A stretch of 64,000 nucleotides of DNA from Streptomyces sp. B3I8 (GTDB lineage: Bacteria; Actinomycetota; Actinomycetes; Streptomycetales; Streptomycetaceae). The translations under genes and the position numbers were made by a program. Under the pieces are notes generated by a model. That model did no database searches. It was not told the DNA's origin and saw only the letters and a list, made by a program, of their open reading frames with translations. Location: contig NZ_JAUSYN010000002.1 of the NCBI RefSeq assembly GCF_030816915.1, forward strand, positions 5,779,501-5,843,500. Reading direction: 5' to 3'. Positions 25,434 through 34,038 of the stretch are shown here, piece by piece; the stretch's first letter is position 1, and every line of letters begins with the position of its first letter.

Positions 25434-25593
25434 TTGCAGTTGTGGTTCCCAAGACTTCAAGTGCCCCCGCCAGGCTTCTTCCGGTTGGGAGCACTTTTGT
25501 ATTTCCGGTCATTTTCCGGGCGGGGTAATCATCGCGGCGACTCGGCGTCCGCGCAGTGCGGATGCCGATGCACTGCCCCGAAGGAGATATGAC
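25434..25593 (+). promoter_or_regulatory. Structured 5' leader of cold-shock gene 1
   Basis: About 150 nt of leader contains GTCTCAGTTGCAGTTGTGGT. A hairpin follows, with AAGTGCCCCC pairing GGGAGCACTT and then TTTTG. A related GTCTCAG...GTGGTTC block with a hairpin and T-run precedes the second csp gene. A transcription attenuator or thermosensitive leader is plausible. Confidence 0.55.
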
Positions 25594-25797
25594 ATGGCTG
25601 CTGGTACCGTGAAGTGGTTCAACGCGGAAAAGGGCTTCGGCTTCATCGAGCAGGACGGTGGCGGCGCCGACGTGTTCGCCCACTACTCGAACATCGCCGC
25701 GCAGGGCTTCCGTGAGCTGCTCGAGGGCCAGAAGGTGAACTTCGACATCGCGCAGGGCCAGAAGGGCCCGACGGCCGAGAACATCGTTCCGGCCTGA
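25594..25797 (+). CDS. Cold-shock protein (CspA family), copy 1
   Basis: A 67-residue protein made of a single cold-shock domain. RNP1 is KGFGFIEQ and RNP2 is DVFAHYSNI. It starts [18 protein letters not shown] with AAGGAGATAT ahead of ATG 25594. It binds single-stranded RNA or DNA as a chaperone. A strong hairpin terminator follows, then the DEAD-box helicase gene. This is a cold-response grouping shared with other streptomycetes. Confidence 0.97.
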   Translation: MAAGTVKWFNAEKGFGFIEQDGGGADVFAHYSNIAAQGFRELLEGQKVNFDIAQGQKGPTAENIVPA

Positions 25798-25815
25798 CGC
25801 TCACGCGCAATCCGT

Positions 25816-25853
25816 AGCTGGGGCCCGCATCCTTCGGGGTGCGGGCCCCAGCT
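25816..25853. terminator. Strong terminator after cold-shock gene 1
   Basis: The left arm AGCTGGGGCCCGCA (25816-25829) pairs perfectly with TGCGGGCCCCAGCT ending at 25853, enclosing a TTCG-containing loop. Confidence 0.85.
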
Positions 25854-26140
25854 GCACGCGCATCCCGCGCCGGCTTTCACCCGCGGGACGCCCCGGAGGA
25901 ACCCGCAGTACCACCACAAGGGTTCCTCGCTCAGGACGCAGGCGCATCCTGAAGCGCTGCCCCGCAGCCGGCGCCGGGATCGCGAGGTCCCCATCGCGTC
26001 ACCGATTTCAGCACCTGTGCCCCCGGGATTTCGGGCGGCCAGATCTGCTTTCTTTTGCCACCGGTCCATACTTGTGATTCTCCGTGCCGTTCACCGCAGC
26101 GGGAATTCCTTGATATGTGCCACATCGAGGAAGGTTCCGC

Positions 26141-27631
26141 ATGAACCGCACGTACACGAACGACCGCCCCGCCCGCTCCCGCGACGGCCGTGCCGACGCC
26201 GGACGGGGCGGCGGTCACGGCTCACAGGCACCGCGTCGTACCGGCGGGCCCGTGCGCTCCGGCGGTTCCGGCCGCCGGCCCGCCGCGATGCGCGGTGAGT
26301 TCGCGCTGCCCAGGACGACCACTCCCGGGCTGCCCGCCGTCGAGGGCTTCGCCGATCTCGACCTGCCCGAGCAGATGCTGGCCGAGCTCGGCAGGCAGGG
26401 TGTGACGGCACCGTTCCCGATTCAGGGCGCGACACTGCCGAACTCCCTTGCGGGCCGTGACGTCCTGGGCCGCGGACGCACCGGCTCCGGCAAGACCCTC
26501 GCCTTCGGCCTCGCCCTGCTCGCGCGTACCGCTGGGCAGCGTGCTGAGCCCCGCCGGCCGCTGGGGCTGATCCTCGTCCCGACGCGTGAACTGGCACAGC
26601 AGGTGACCGACGCGCTGACCCCGTACGCCCGCTCCGTGCGGCTGCGGCTGGCGACGGTGGTGGGCGGCATGTCCATCGGCCGACAGGCCGGCGCACTGCG
26701 CGCCGGCAGTGAGATCGTCGTCGCTACACCGGGACGGCTCAAGGACCTCATCGACCGCGGCGACTGTCAGCTGAACCACGTGGACATCACCGTGCTGGAC
26801 GAGGCCGACCAGATGGCCGACATGGGCTTCATGCCCCAGGTCACCGCGCTGCTCGACCAGGTGCGCCCGGAGGGGCAGCGCATGCTGTTCTCCGCCACCC
26901 TGGACCGCAACGTCGACCTGCTGGTGCGCCGCTATCTGACCGACCCTGTCGTGCATTCGGTCGACCCGTCGGCCGGTGCGGTCACGACGATGGAGCACCA
27001 CGTCCTGCACGTCCATGGCGCGGACAAGCACGCGGCGACCACGCAGATCGCCGCGCGCGACGGCCGCGTGATCATGTTCTTGGACACCAAGCACGCCGTC
27101 GACCGGCTGACCCAGGATCTTCTCAACAGCGGGGTACGGGCCGCGGCGCTGCACGGCGGCAAGTCGCAGCCGCAGCGCACCCGCACGCTGGCGCAGTTCA
27201 AAACGGGACACGTCACCGTGCTGGTGGCGACCAACGTCGCGGCGCGCGGCATCCACGTCGACAACCTCGACCTCGTCGTCAACGTCGATCCGCCGACCGA
27301 CCACAAGGACTACCTCCACCGCGGAGGCCGGACCGCCCGCGCCGGCGAGTCCGGGAGCGTCGTCACCCTGGTCACGCCGAACCAGCGCCGAGGCATGGTC
27401 CGCCTCATGTCGGACGCCGGAATCCGGCCGCAGACCACCCAGGTCCGTTCGGGAGACGAGGCCCTGAGCCGGATCACCGGCGCCCAGGCCCCCTCCGGCA
27501 TCCCGGTCGTCATCACCGCGCCGGTGGTCGAACGCCCCAAGCGCAGCGCCACCTCCCGAGGTCGCCGCCGCCCCGCCTCGGCGACCAGGCGCACCCCCGT
27601 ACGCCAGACCGGCTTCGGCGCGGTGGCCTAG
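26141..27631 (+). CDS. DEAD-box ATP-dependent RNA helicase
   Basis: A 496-residue helicase with all motifs: Q-motif region APFPIQGATLPNSLAGRDVL, motif I GRTGSGKT, Ia PTRELAQQV, Ib TPGRLKDLI, II DEADQM, III SAT, IV-V VATNVAARGIHVDNLDLVVN and VI HRGGRTARAG. Basic, Gly/Arg-rich tails at both ends suit RNA binding. ATG 26141 has GAGGAAGG upstream. It unwinds structured RNA and probably acts with the adjacent cold-shock protein at low temperature. The CBS-domain gene follows after 7 bp. Confidence 0.96.
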   Translation: MNRTYTNDRPARSRDGRADAGRGGGHGSQAPRRTGGPVRSGGSGRRPAAMRGEFALPRTTTPGLPAVEGFADLDLPEQMLAELGRQGVTAPFPIQGATLPNSLAGRDVLGRGRTGSGKTLAFGLALLARTAGQRAEPRRPLGLILVPTRELAQQVTDALTPYARSVRLRLATVVGGMSIGRQAGALRAGSEIVVATPGRLKDLIDRGDCQLNHVDITVLDEADQMADMGFMPQVTALLDQVRPEGQRMLFSATLDRNVDLLVRRYLTDPVVHSVDPSAGAVTTMEHHVLHVHGADKHAATTQIAARDGRVIMFLDTKHAVDRLTQDLLNSGVRAAALHGGKSQPQRTRTLAQFKTGHVTVLVATNVAARGIHVDNLDLVVNVDPPTDHKDYLHRGGRTARAGESGSVVTLVTPNQRRGMVRLMSDAGIRPQTTQVRSGDEALSRITGAQAPSGIPVVITAPVVERPKRSATSRGRRRPASATRRTPVRQTGFGAVA

Positions 27632-27638
27632 AACTTCA

Positions 27639-28083
27639 GTGATCAGGAAGCCGGCCCATCTCTGCATGAGGGACGTTTTGACGCTGGTTCGGACAGAGTC
27701 CCGCCCGGCGGACGCCGACCCCGTGCACAGGACAGCGGTGGAGGTCACGGATGCGGCCGGACCGCAGGTCTGTGACGACATGAGCGTCGAGGTGGCGCTG
27801 GCCGTCATGGCCGCTGCCCGCACGGTCCGACTGGTCGTCTGCGACCAGGACGGCCAGTGCACCGGCCTGGTCACCCATGCCGAACTCGCCGCCGTCCGTG
27901 ACAGCTGCGACGATACGGACCGTGTCCGCCTGCGCGACATCCTCGGCGACCACGGTTTCGTTCGCCTCACCCGTGACCACGATGGCCGAAGCCGAGCACG
28001 CGATGCGCACCCGTCGGCTCGGTGTCCTGCCGGTGGTCGACGAGCAAGGCAGCGCCCCGGGCAGCCTCGCCCTCTCCCGCTGA
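27639..28083 (+). pseudogene. CBS-domain protein, frameshifted
   Basis: From GTG 27639 the frame reads a CBS module (DDMSVEVALAVMAAARTVRL, VVCDQDGQCTGLVTHAELAA, RVRLRDILGDHGF). Near 27960 the similarity moves to another frame with VTTMAEAEHAMRTRRLGVLP then VVDEQGS, and stops at 28083. One indel restores a two-CBS protein of about 148 residues. Intact homologues follow DEAD-box helicases in other streptomycetes, so this is either a recent mutation or a base error. Confidence 0.75.
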
Positions 28084-28133
28084 AACACCTGGCCCCTGGT
28101 CGGACCGTTCTTCCCTTCTCTCTGTGAGGTCAC

Positions 28134-28442
28134 ATGCGCTGCGTCATCGCCCGCTTCCCCTTCGAGCTCACCAAGGGCGGCGTGCTGGAATCGATGAAGG
28201 GCATCAAGCCCGAACCGGTCATCGGCCAGTCGGTGATCATCGGCCGCCGCCACTACCCTGTCAAGCAGGTCGGCCAGGTCATCACGCGCCAGGACCGCCG
28301 TGACTTCAGCGCCGCCGAAGTCCTGCGGGCCATGGCTCAGCTCGGCTTCACCTGCCGCGCCGTTCCCAAGGCAGCGCCCCTGGGCATTCTCAGCCCGATG
28401 CAGCACGCTTCCGCGATGCTCGACACCCCCGTCACGGTCTGA
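28134..28442 (+). CDS. Conserved small protein (SCO5918 family)
   Basis: A 102-residue protein starting MRCVIARFPFELTKGGVLES. I recall this sequence type as a conserved streptomycete small protein near the DEAD-box helicase and csp genes, annotated as SCO5918 family. It has no transmembrane helix or signal. The conserved core is GRRHYPVKQVGQVITRQDRR. The function is unknown, but synteny with the helicase suggests an RNA- or cold-related role. A perfect terminator follows. Confidence 0.8.
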   Translation: MRCVIARFPFELTKGGVLESMKGIKPEPVIGQSVIIGRRHYPVKQVGQVITRQDRRDFSAAEVLRAMAQLGFTCRAVPKAAPLGILSPMQHASAMLDTPVTV

Positions 28443-28743
28443 CCGGGTAACAGGCACGAGCAGACACCTGAGCAGCAGTGTGGGCCCGACCGGTACGCCG
28501 GTCGGGCCCACACCACGTGCAGCGGGTTTCCGTCACCTTGCCCTGCAGGTTCCGGGCGGCATGGAAGTGCAGACGCGCGGGCGGCCCGTCCTCCTTCACG
28601 GGGGCGCCGAGGACGGCGGCGATCTCGCCCAAGCGGGCGGAATCCCTCAGCACATCCGGCACCCTCTGCTCCCACACCGGCTCGGCGGTCGGCCGACCGG
28701 TGCATCGGTCCCGGTCGGCGACCTCGCGCTCAGCCGGCCGCAC
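28432..28743 (-). CDS. Possible small protein of unknown function
   Basis: The minus-strand frame has G/C-rich third positions and reads VPDVLRDSARLGEIAAVLGA then RLHFHAARNLQGKVTETRCT. No convincing start site is visible, and it runs into the terminator stem. It may be a remnant. Beyond it, 28744-29082 shows no supported feature. Confidence 0.25.
   Translation of the reverse strand: MRPAEREVADRDRCTGRPTAEPVWEQRVPDVLRDSARLGEIAAVLGAPVKEDGPPARLHFHAARNLQGKVTETRCTWCGPDRRTGRAHTAAQVSARACYPVRP
28479..28514. terminator. Perfect 16-bp stem terminator
   Basis: GTGTGGGCCCGACCGG-TACG-CCGGTCGGGCCCACAC, 36 nt after the stop of the SCO5918-like gene. Confidence 0.9.
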
Positions 28744-29082
28744 TGCGCGGCGGGGCCACTGAGTGCGCCGGACCGAGCCTCGGAGCTGCTTGAACCATCT
28801 GTGGGCCGGTCGAGGCAGACCGGACGAGGCGGACTACCTCGGTGAAGGCGTCGGCTGCGGGCGCGCGCACCGGGACGTTCGGCAGCGGGGTTCTGAGCCA
28901 GAGCAGACGCAGGACGGGCGACGGGGCCGGCTGCCGAAGAGTGGCGCTGTTCGAGGCCACCAGTGGTTCGAGGTATCAGCAGTTCGCAGTTTCCTTCAGT
29001 GAGTAGTTGATCAAGAGGGAAGGACGGAGGAGCCGAGCGCCATCAGGATCGCCCCGGGAGGAAGAGTTGCCCCGTCTACACC

Positions 29083-29364
29083 ATGGGCCGGGCCGCCGAG
29101 ATGCTCGGCGCCACGCAGGGCTTCTTGCGCGCCATCGGCGAAGCCCGCCTCATCACCCCGCTGCGCTCCGCGGGCGGACACCGCCGCTACTCCCGCTACC
29201 GGCTGCGCATCGCCGCCCGCGCCCGGGAGCTCGTCGACCACGGCACTCCCATCGAGGCCGCCTGCCGGATCATCATCCTCGAGGACCGGCTCGAGGAAGC
29301 CCGGCGCATCAACGCCGAATACCGACGTGCCACCGAATCAGCGAACCCGACCGCAGCAGCGTGA
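29083..29364 (+). CDS. MerR-like helix-turn-helix regulator, N-terminus uncertain
   Basis: A 93-residue frame starting TMGRAAEMLGATQGFLRAIG. The winged-helix part continues as LITPLRSAGGHRRYSRYRLR, followed by the dimerisation helix RARELVDHGTPIEAACRIII. Homologues have about 15 more residues ending EELPVYTM-like. Here a CCCC run just upstream (about 29069) puts GAAGAGTTGCCC in another frame, so the start may be frameshifted. There is no good ribosome site at ATG 29083. It lies upstream of the second csp gene and may regulate stress genes. Confidence 0.6.
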   Translation: MGRAAEMLGATQGFLRAIGEARLITPLRSAGGHRRYSRYRLRIAARARELVDHGTPIEAACRIIILEDRLEEARRINAEYRRATESANPTAAA

Positions 29365-29454
29365 GGTGAGCATGCACGTCCGTGCCGCGGGCACCGCGCG
29401 CATGGTCTGCCGTCCGGTGTGATCGTTTCCTGTGGTGACACGGCGTGTGGGCGT

Positions 29455-29605
29455 GTAGCGTTCTGTCTCAGCTGTCGTGGTTCGGAATTTCCCCCTGCCC
29501 GCGCCTTTGGTGTGGGCGTTTTGCTGTGCTGTGCCGCAGGAACCAGGGCGATCACCTCCGCCTGCCACATGGAGTGGGGGCGTTCATCGACTGGAAGGCA
29601 TCAAC
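29455..29605 (+). promoter_or_regulatory. Structured 5' leader of cold-shock gene 2
   Basis: It carries CTGTCTCAGCTGTCGTGGTT, matching the leader of csp 1. Then comes a GCCCGCGCCTTTGGTGTGGGC-type hairpin (about 29501-29519) and a GTTTTG run. The shared order of conserved block, hairpin and T-run suggests common leader control. Confidence 0.5.
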
Positions 29606-29809
29606 ATGGCAACGGGAACTGTGAAGTGGTTCAACGCGGAGAAGGGCTTCGGCTTCATCGCCCAGGACGGCGGCGGCCCGGACGTCTTCGCGCACTACTC
29701 CGCGATCAACTCCTCGGGCTTTCGTGAGCTCCAGGAGGGTCAGGCTGTGACGTTCGACGTCACCCAGGGCCAGAAGGGTCCGCAGGCCGAGAACATCAAC
29801 CTGGCCTGA
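29606..29809 (+). CDS. Cold-shock protein (CspA family), copy 2
   Basis: A 67-residue cold-shock domain: [20 protein letters not shown], with RNP2 DVFAHYSAI and the ending [13 protein letters not shown]. It differs from copy 1 at about a quarter of positions. GGAAGG lies seven bases before ATG 29606. It is an independent transcription unit with its own leader and terminator. Confidence 0.97.
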   Translation: MATGTVKWFNAEKGFGFIAQDGGGPDVFAHYSAINSSGFRELQEGQAVTFDVTQGQKGPQAENINLA

Positions 29810-29920
29810 CCGCGCGGACCTGCCCGAGAGATCGCGCACCCTGCGTCCGGGGAGCGCCGCTCGTGCGGGCTCTGCCGCCCACCGGGTGAAGCGCCTGCTC
29901 GCGTGCCCGGCGTGCACAGG

Positions 29921-29958
29921 ATCAGGGGCCGCGCAGCCATTGCTGTGCGGCCCCTGAT
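29921..29958. terminator. Terminator after cold-shock gene 2
   Basis: ATCAGGGGCCGCGCAGC (29921-29937) pairs with GCTGTGCGGCCCCTGAT (29942-29958), with one G-U pair. Confidence 0.85.
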
Positions 29959-30016
29959 GTGTTGAGGCGAGTGCGACCTCGGTCGAACCTCCTGACCTCA
30001 GTTGCCTCGAGCGTCG

Positions 30017-30328
30017 TACGGCTCGGGTGCCGCATGCCCTGCCCCTCGGTTCGCGCAGCTTGGAGGTGGGGGTAGGCAGCGCGGCCAGCAGCCCCAGGAG
30101 ATGGCCGGTGGCCGCACAGCCGTCGGAGTGGGCGGCTGCGACGACTGCGATGCCGGCGACGCCCTCCACATCGAACCGGCCGGCCTCGAGATCCGGAGCC
30201 AGGTCCAGTTGGTGTTCCGACTGGTCTGCGAGGGCGGTGGATACGTGGGGGCGGACCTCAGGAAGCATGGGCGATCCTTGTGCGTAGGCGAGCGGAGATG
30301 CCCGTTCGGAAGCCCTGATCTTTGCCAT
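30017..30328 (-). other. Possible truncated ORF of unknown function
   Basis: The minus-strand frame from 30328 reads MLPEVRPHVSTALADQSEHQ and VEGVAGIAVVAAAHSDGCAA then TGHLLGLLAALPT. G/C-rich third positions look like genuine coding. Below about 30020 the composition decays and the frame runs on antisense to csp 2. It is probably a remnant, and the family is not recognised. Confidence 0.3.
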
Positions 30329-30679
30329 GGCCGGCCGTTCTCATCGGCTTGGGCAGGCCCAATCGGCGCGAGGGTCAACAGGGCTGGAGTTCACGCGGTG
30401 GCGAGCCGGCCCGGGCCCGGCGATGGCCCTGGGGCCCTGGACCGACATCCCATGATGCTGCCGGAGTGAGGTCTTTCGGCATCACCGCATTGCTGCCAGT
30501 GACGCCCAGTCGTCCGAGGGGAGAACGAGAAGCTGTGTCCCGTGATGCCGCTGAAGTCGAATCTGGTCACGTTGCCTCAGCGCGTGGAGAGCGCCGTGGG
30601 CTACCCGACGGATCGCAAGGCGGCCATGCAGGGGAGAAGGTTCACTCGGTTGCCGCTCTGGCGGGGCGGGCGGCCGACC

Positions 30680-30841
30680 TGGCCGAACCGATCAAGCCGA
30701 GGTTGCGTGGCCGGCTCCATGCAGGCGGTCCTGGCCTGCGCCGTGTACTCGGTCACCGCCCGGCTGCTGTTCGCAACGAGCGCCGTCCACCACCGCGGCA
30801 CCTGGGGACCCCTGGGCGAGGCTCTTCCACGACGACCCTGA
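30680..30841 (+). pseudogene. Hemolysin III / TrhA-family membrane protein remnant
   Basis: AEPIKPRLRGRLHAG in one frame and AVLACAVYSVTARLLFATSA then VHHRGTWGPLGEALPRR in another match the N-terminal half of hemolysin III proteins (usual LLFGTSALYHR-x-TWSP). The parts are in different frames with sequence missing between. The spacer 30340-30680 has no clear gene. Confidence 0.65.
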
Positions 30842-31150
30842 ATGGGCCGGGCGGTGGCCGGGGTATCGGTCCGTAGCTGACCCGCCGGAGGAGCCTCGAG
30901 TGCGAGACGGAAGGCGTCAGGGAACGGCGAGGCCAGGACACCGACTGTGCGTGGCACACGGTGGGTGACCTGGAAGCGGTCCACATCTGCACCCCGACCA
31001 CGGACCAGCCCGGCCTCGCGACAGTCACGGTCGGCCTGCCGACCCGGCACCGGCTGGTGTTCGTCCCTCCGGGCGACGCGGCGGTCGATCCGGGGCATCT
31101 GAAGGTCGGTCGCTACGAGAAACCGACTTCCCCCACCACTCCGAGGATCG
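30842..31150. other. Spacer with a possible PRC-barrel-like fragment
   Basis: Plus-strand reading GLPTRHRLVFVPPGDAAVDP then GHLKVGRYEKP (about 31033-31128) has the look of a PRC-barrel fragment. The evidence is weak. Nothing else was seen. Confidence 0.25.
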
Positions 31151-31261
31151 GTGGCAAAGAGCCTGTTCCACCTGCTCGTTATCGGTGTGGTGGTCCTGAC
31201 CGCTGTCTTCGTCCTTCTCAGCCCGCGCCTGGGCCGCCTTCGGAGGCGCCTGCCCCGGTGA
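31151..31261 (+). CDS. Small single-span membrane protein (36 aa)
   Basis: GTG 31151, with GAGG four bases ahead, opens a 36-residue frame. It encodes VAKSLFHLLVIGVVVLTAVF, one hydrophobic helix, then VLLSPRLGRLRRRLPR, a strongly basic tail. The stop is TGA 31259-31261. Such positive-inside small membrane proteins are common and usually missed by gene finders. The function is unknown. The region 31262-31600 downstream has no recognisable gene. Confidence 0.5.
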   Translation: MAKSLFHLLVIGVVVLTAVFVLLSPRLGRLRRRLPR

Positions 31262-31601
31262 CGCCGCCATCCCGGGCAAAGCACCCCTGGTTCGTCCGCC
31301 CGAGGGCCCGCGGAAGCGGGGGACCGGAGAAGGCCCGAGTCATGGTCCGGGAATCGTCCTGCAGGTGACCGTGGTCGGCGTCGACGATCGCCGCGATGAG
31401 GGTGCGGGCGGCCTCGCGGGGATGCAGCGCGCGGGTGCGCACGATCAGGCCGGGCGGCGTCGGCGCACGGAATCACCCCGGTCGTGCCCGGTCGTCCTGT
31501 CGCCGGTGCCGGCGTACAGGTGGGTGGCTGCCGACCCCCGTGCCCGGCCGCGACGCCGCGAGACCGTGACCGGTACCGGGGGCCGGGCGCCGGGCTGTGG
31601 T

Positions 31602-33287
31602 TCAGGCGTCGATGATGACGGGGATGATGAGGGGCTTGCGGCGGTAGGTGCGGAAGGCCCAGTTCGCCACGGCGCGGGCGAGGAGTTGTTCGAGCTGGCG
31701 GGCGTCCCCGACGCCTTCCTCGGCCGCGGTGGCCAGGGTCTTCTCGATGACGGGGACGACCGGCTCGAAGGTGGTGTCGTCGTGGACGAAGCCGCGGGCC
31801 AGGAAGTCGGGAGCCTCGGCGAGGGCGCCGGTGTCCGCGTCGACGATCGCCACCACCGTGACCACGCCTTCCTCCGCGAGGGTGAGGCGGTCCTTGAGGG
31901 AGGCTTCGGTGGCGCCGCCGACTTCCATGCCGTCCACGTAGACGTTGCCGGCGGGGACCTTGCCGGTGATGGACGCGCGCCCGTCGACCAGGTCGACGAC
32001 GACGCCGTCCTCGGCGATGACGACCCGGTCGGGGTCGACACCGGTACGGATGGCGAGGTCGGCGTTGGCCCGCAGGTGGCGCCATTCGCCGTGCACGGGC
32101 ATGACGTTGCGGGGTTTGACGATGTTGTAGCAGTAGACGAGTTCGCCGGCGCTGGCGTGCCCGGAGACGTGCACCTTGGCGTTGCCCTTGTGCACCACGT
32201 GGGCGCCCCACCGGGTGAGTCCGTTGATCACCCGGTAGATGGCGTTCTCGTTGCCGGGGATGAGGGAGCTGGCGAGCAGGACGGTGTCGTCCTTGCCGAT
32301 GCGGATCATGTGGTCGCGGTTGGCCATTCGGGACAGCGCGGCCATGGGTTCGCCCTGGGAGCCGGTGCACACCAGAGTGATCTTGTGGTCCGGGAGTTTC
32401 TCCAGCTCCTTCGTGCTCACGACCAGACCGGAGGGGACCTTCAGATAGCCGAGGTCACGGGCGATGCCCATGTTGCGGACCATCGACCGGCCGACGAAGG
32501 CGACCTTGCGGCCGTGCTGGTGGGCGGCGTCCAGGACCTGCTGGATGCGGTGCACGTGGCTGGCGAAACTGGAGACGATGACCCGGCGGGGCGCGGTGCG
32601 CATCACCTGCTCGATCGCCGGGTTCAGCTCCCGCTCGGAGGTGGTGAAGCCGGGTACTTCGGCGTTGGTGGAGTCGGTGAGGAACAGGTCCACACCCTCC
32701 TCGCCGAGGCGGGCGAAGGCGCGGAGATCGGTGATGCGGTCGTCGAGAGGGAACTGGTCCATCTTGAAGTCGCCGGTGTGCAGCACCATCCCGGCCCGGG
32801 TGCGGATCGCGACCGCGAGACTGTCGGGGATGGAGTGGTTGACCGCCACGAACTCGCAGTCGAAGGGCCCGAAACCACGCCGGTCGCCCTCCCGTACCCG
32901 CACCGTGCGCGGCCGGATGCCGTGCTCCTTCAGCTTGGCCTCCAGGAACGCCAGCGTCAGCTTGGACCCGACGACGGGGATGTCGGACCGCTCGCGCAGG
33001 AGGTACGGCACGCCGCCGATGTGGTCCTCGTGGCCATGGGTGAGGACGATGCCCACGACGTCGTCCAGCCGGTCCCGGATCGAGGTGAAGTCCGGCAGGA
33101 TCACGTCCACGCCGGGCTGGGTCTCCTCGGGGAACAGCACACCACAGTCGACGATGAGCAGTTTGCCGGCGTACTCGTAGACGGTCATGTTGCGGCCGAT
33201 CTCACCCAGGCCGCCCAGTGCGACGACCCGCAGCCCTCCTTCGGGAAGGGGTGGGGCGGCTTTCAGCTCGGGGTGTGGATGACTCAT
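31602..33287 (-). CDS. rnj: Ribonuclease J
   Basis: A 561-residue metallo-beta-lactamase/beta-CASP RNase. It has the start LRVVALGGLGEIGRNMTVYE, the metal motif LTHGHEDHIGG (H84, H86, D88, H89), HTGDFKMDQ and the beta-CASP region VGRSMVRNMGIARDLGYLKV. The conserved VSGHASAGELVYCYNIVKP follows, then the RNase J C-terminal domain to PLIIPVIIDA. Frames extend upstream, but ATG 33287 starts the normal protein. It carries out 5'-3' exonuclease and endonuclease steps of RNA processing. A deleted duplicate lies at 23.1 kb and a GNAT remnant adjoins its 5' end. Confidence 0.96.
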   Translation of the reverse strand: MSHPHPELKAAPPLPEGGLRVVALGGLGEIGRNMTVYEYAGKLLIVDCGVLFPEETQPGVDVILPDFTSIRDRLDDVVGIVLTHGHEDHIGGVPYLLRERSDIPVVGSKLTLAFLEAKLKEHGIRPRTVRVREGDRRGFGPFDCEFVAVNHSIPDSLAVAIRTRAGMVLHTGDFKMDQFPLDDRITDLRAFARLGEEGVDLFLTDSTNAEVPGFTTSERELNPAIEQVMRTAPRRVIVSSFASHVHRIQQVLDAAHQHGRKVAFVGRSMVRNMGIARDLGYLKVPSGLVVSTKELEKLPDHKITLVCTGSQGEPMAALSRMANRDHMIRIGKDDTVLLASSLIPGNENAIYRVINGLTRWGAHVVHKGNAKVHVSGHASAGELVYCYNIVKPRNVMPVHGEWRHLRANADLAIRTGVDPDRVVIAEDGVVVDLVDGRASITGKVPAGNVYVDGMEVGGATEASLKDRLTLAEEGVVTVVAIVDADTGALAEAPDFLARGFVHDDTTFEPVVPVIEKTLATAAEEGVGDARQLEQLLARAVANWAFRTYRRKPLIIPVIIDA

Positions 33288-33383
33288 ACCCTGACGGTAC
33301 CCGGAGAGCGGAACGAGATGATCTGTCGCCCGTGTGATCTCCCTGTGACAACGGGTGAGACGGCGAGGTCCCGCTGAGGAACA

Positions 33384-33832
33384 TGCTGAGGGGGCCTCGG
33401 CGCGACATGCCTTCCCGAGGAGTCCGCGCACCTGATTACGTCGAGGCCCACCGGGCCTTCGTAGCTGTCGGCGCGGACGGGCATGGAGGCCGGGTCTTCG
33501 GCTTCTGCTCGCTCGTCCTCGCTCCACCGGAGCTCGATCCGCTGTTCGCCACCGACGAAGCGCAAGGACGGGGTTTTGGACGACTGCTCGTCGCGCACAT
33601 GCAGTCGAGGGCCCGTGCCGCTGGGCTCGACCGTGTCAAGGTCGTGTCGCATCTTCCCGCTGAGGACTTCTACCACCGCGTCGGTGCGGTGCGGTGCGGT
33701 GCGGAACCGCGCTCGCATACCCGCCCGCCGTGCCGTGGGACCGTCCCGAATTCGGGTTTCGCATTTCGTCGGCCTGACGCGGTGTGCCGGTTCGCAGAGC
33801 ACCGGCTTGTGAACCGCCCCGGATCTGATGGA
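33384..33832 (+). pseudogene. GNAT acetyltransferase remnant lacking the N-terminus
   Basis: DYVEAHRAFVAVGADGHGGR, LAPPELDPLFATDEAQGRGF and DRVKVVSHLPAEDFYHRVGA closely match the GNAT at 16058. The first about 50 residues are missing. Near 33690 a GCGGT slippage run (GCGGTGCGGTGCGGTGCGG) shifts the frame, so the C-terminus PPAVPWDRPEFEF is read as PPCRGTVPNSGF. It is divergent from rnj. The gap 33833-34038 has no supported gene. Confidence 0.8.
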
Positions 33833-34038
33833 GGCTCGATTCCCTGAGAGGATCGAGTCATGGCAGGTCCGTCCGCCCCAACCGGCGGCTGGAGTCGACG
33901 CATAGAGCCTCCACCGAACCCGCAGGGTTCAGGACGGGTATCCAGCGTCGGCCTATGGGCAACTGCGAAGACCGCACCGAGGACGAGGCCGATTCCTGGA
34001 CCGCTCGCGGAAACGGTCCTGGACGGTCGAAGAACGCG

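Noticed and set aside
31365..33377. A 670-residue plus-strand frame opposite RNase J
   Set aside because: Val/Gly/Asp-rich shadow of the rnj codons; RNase J motifs on the minus strand are unmistakable.
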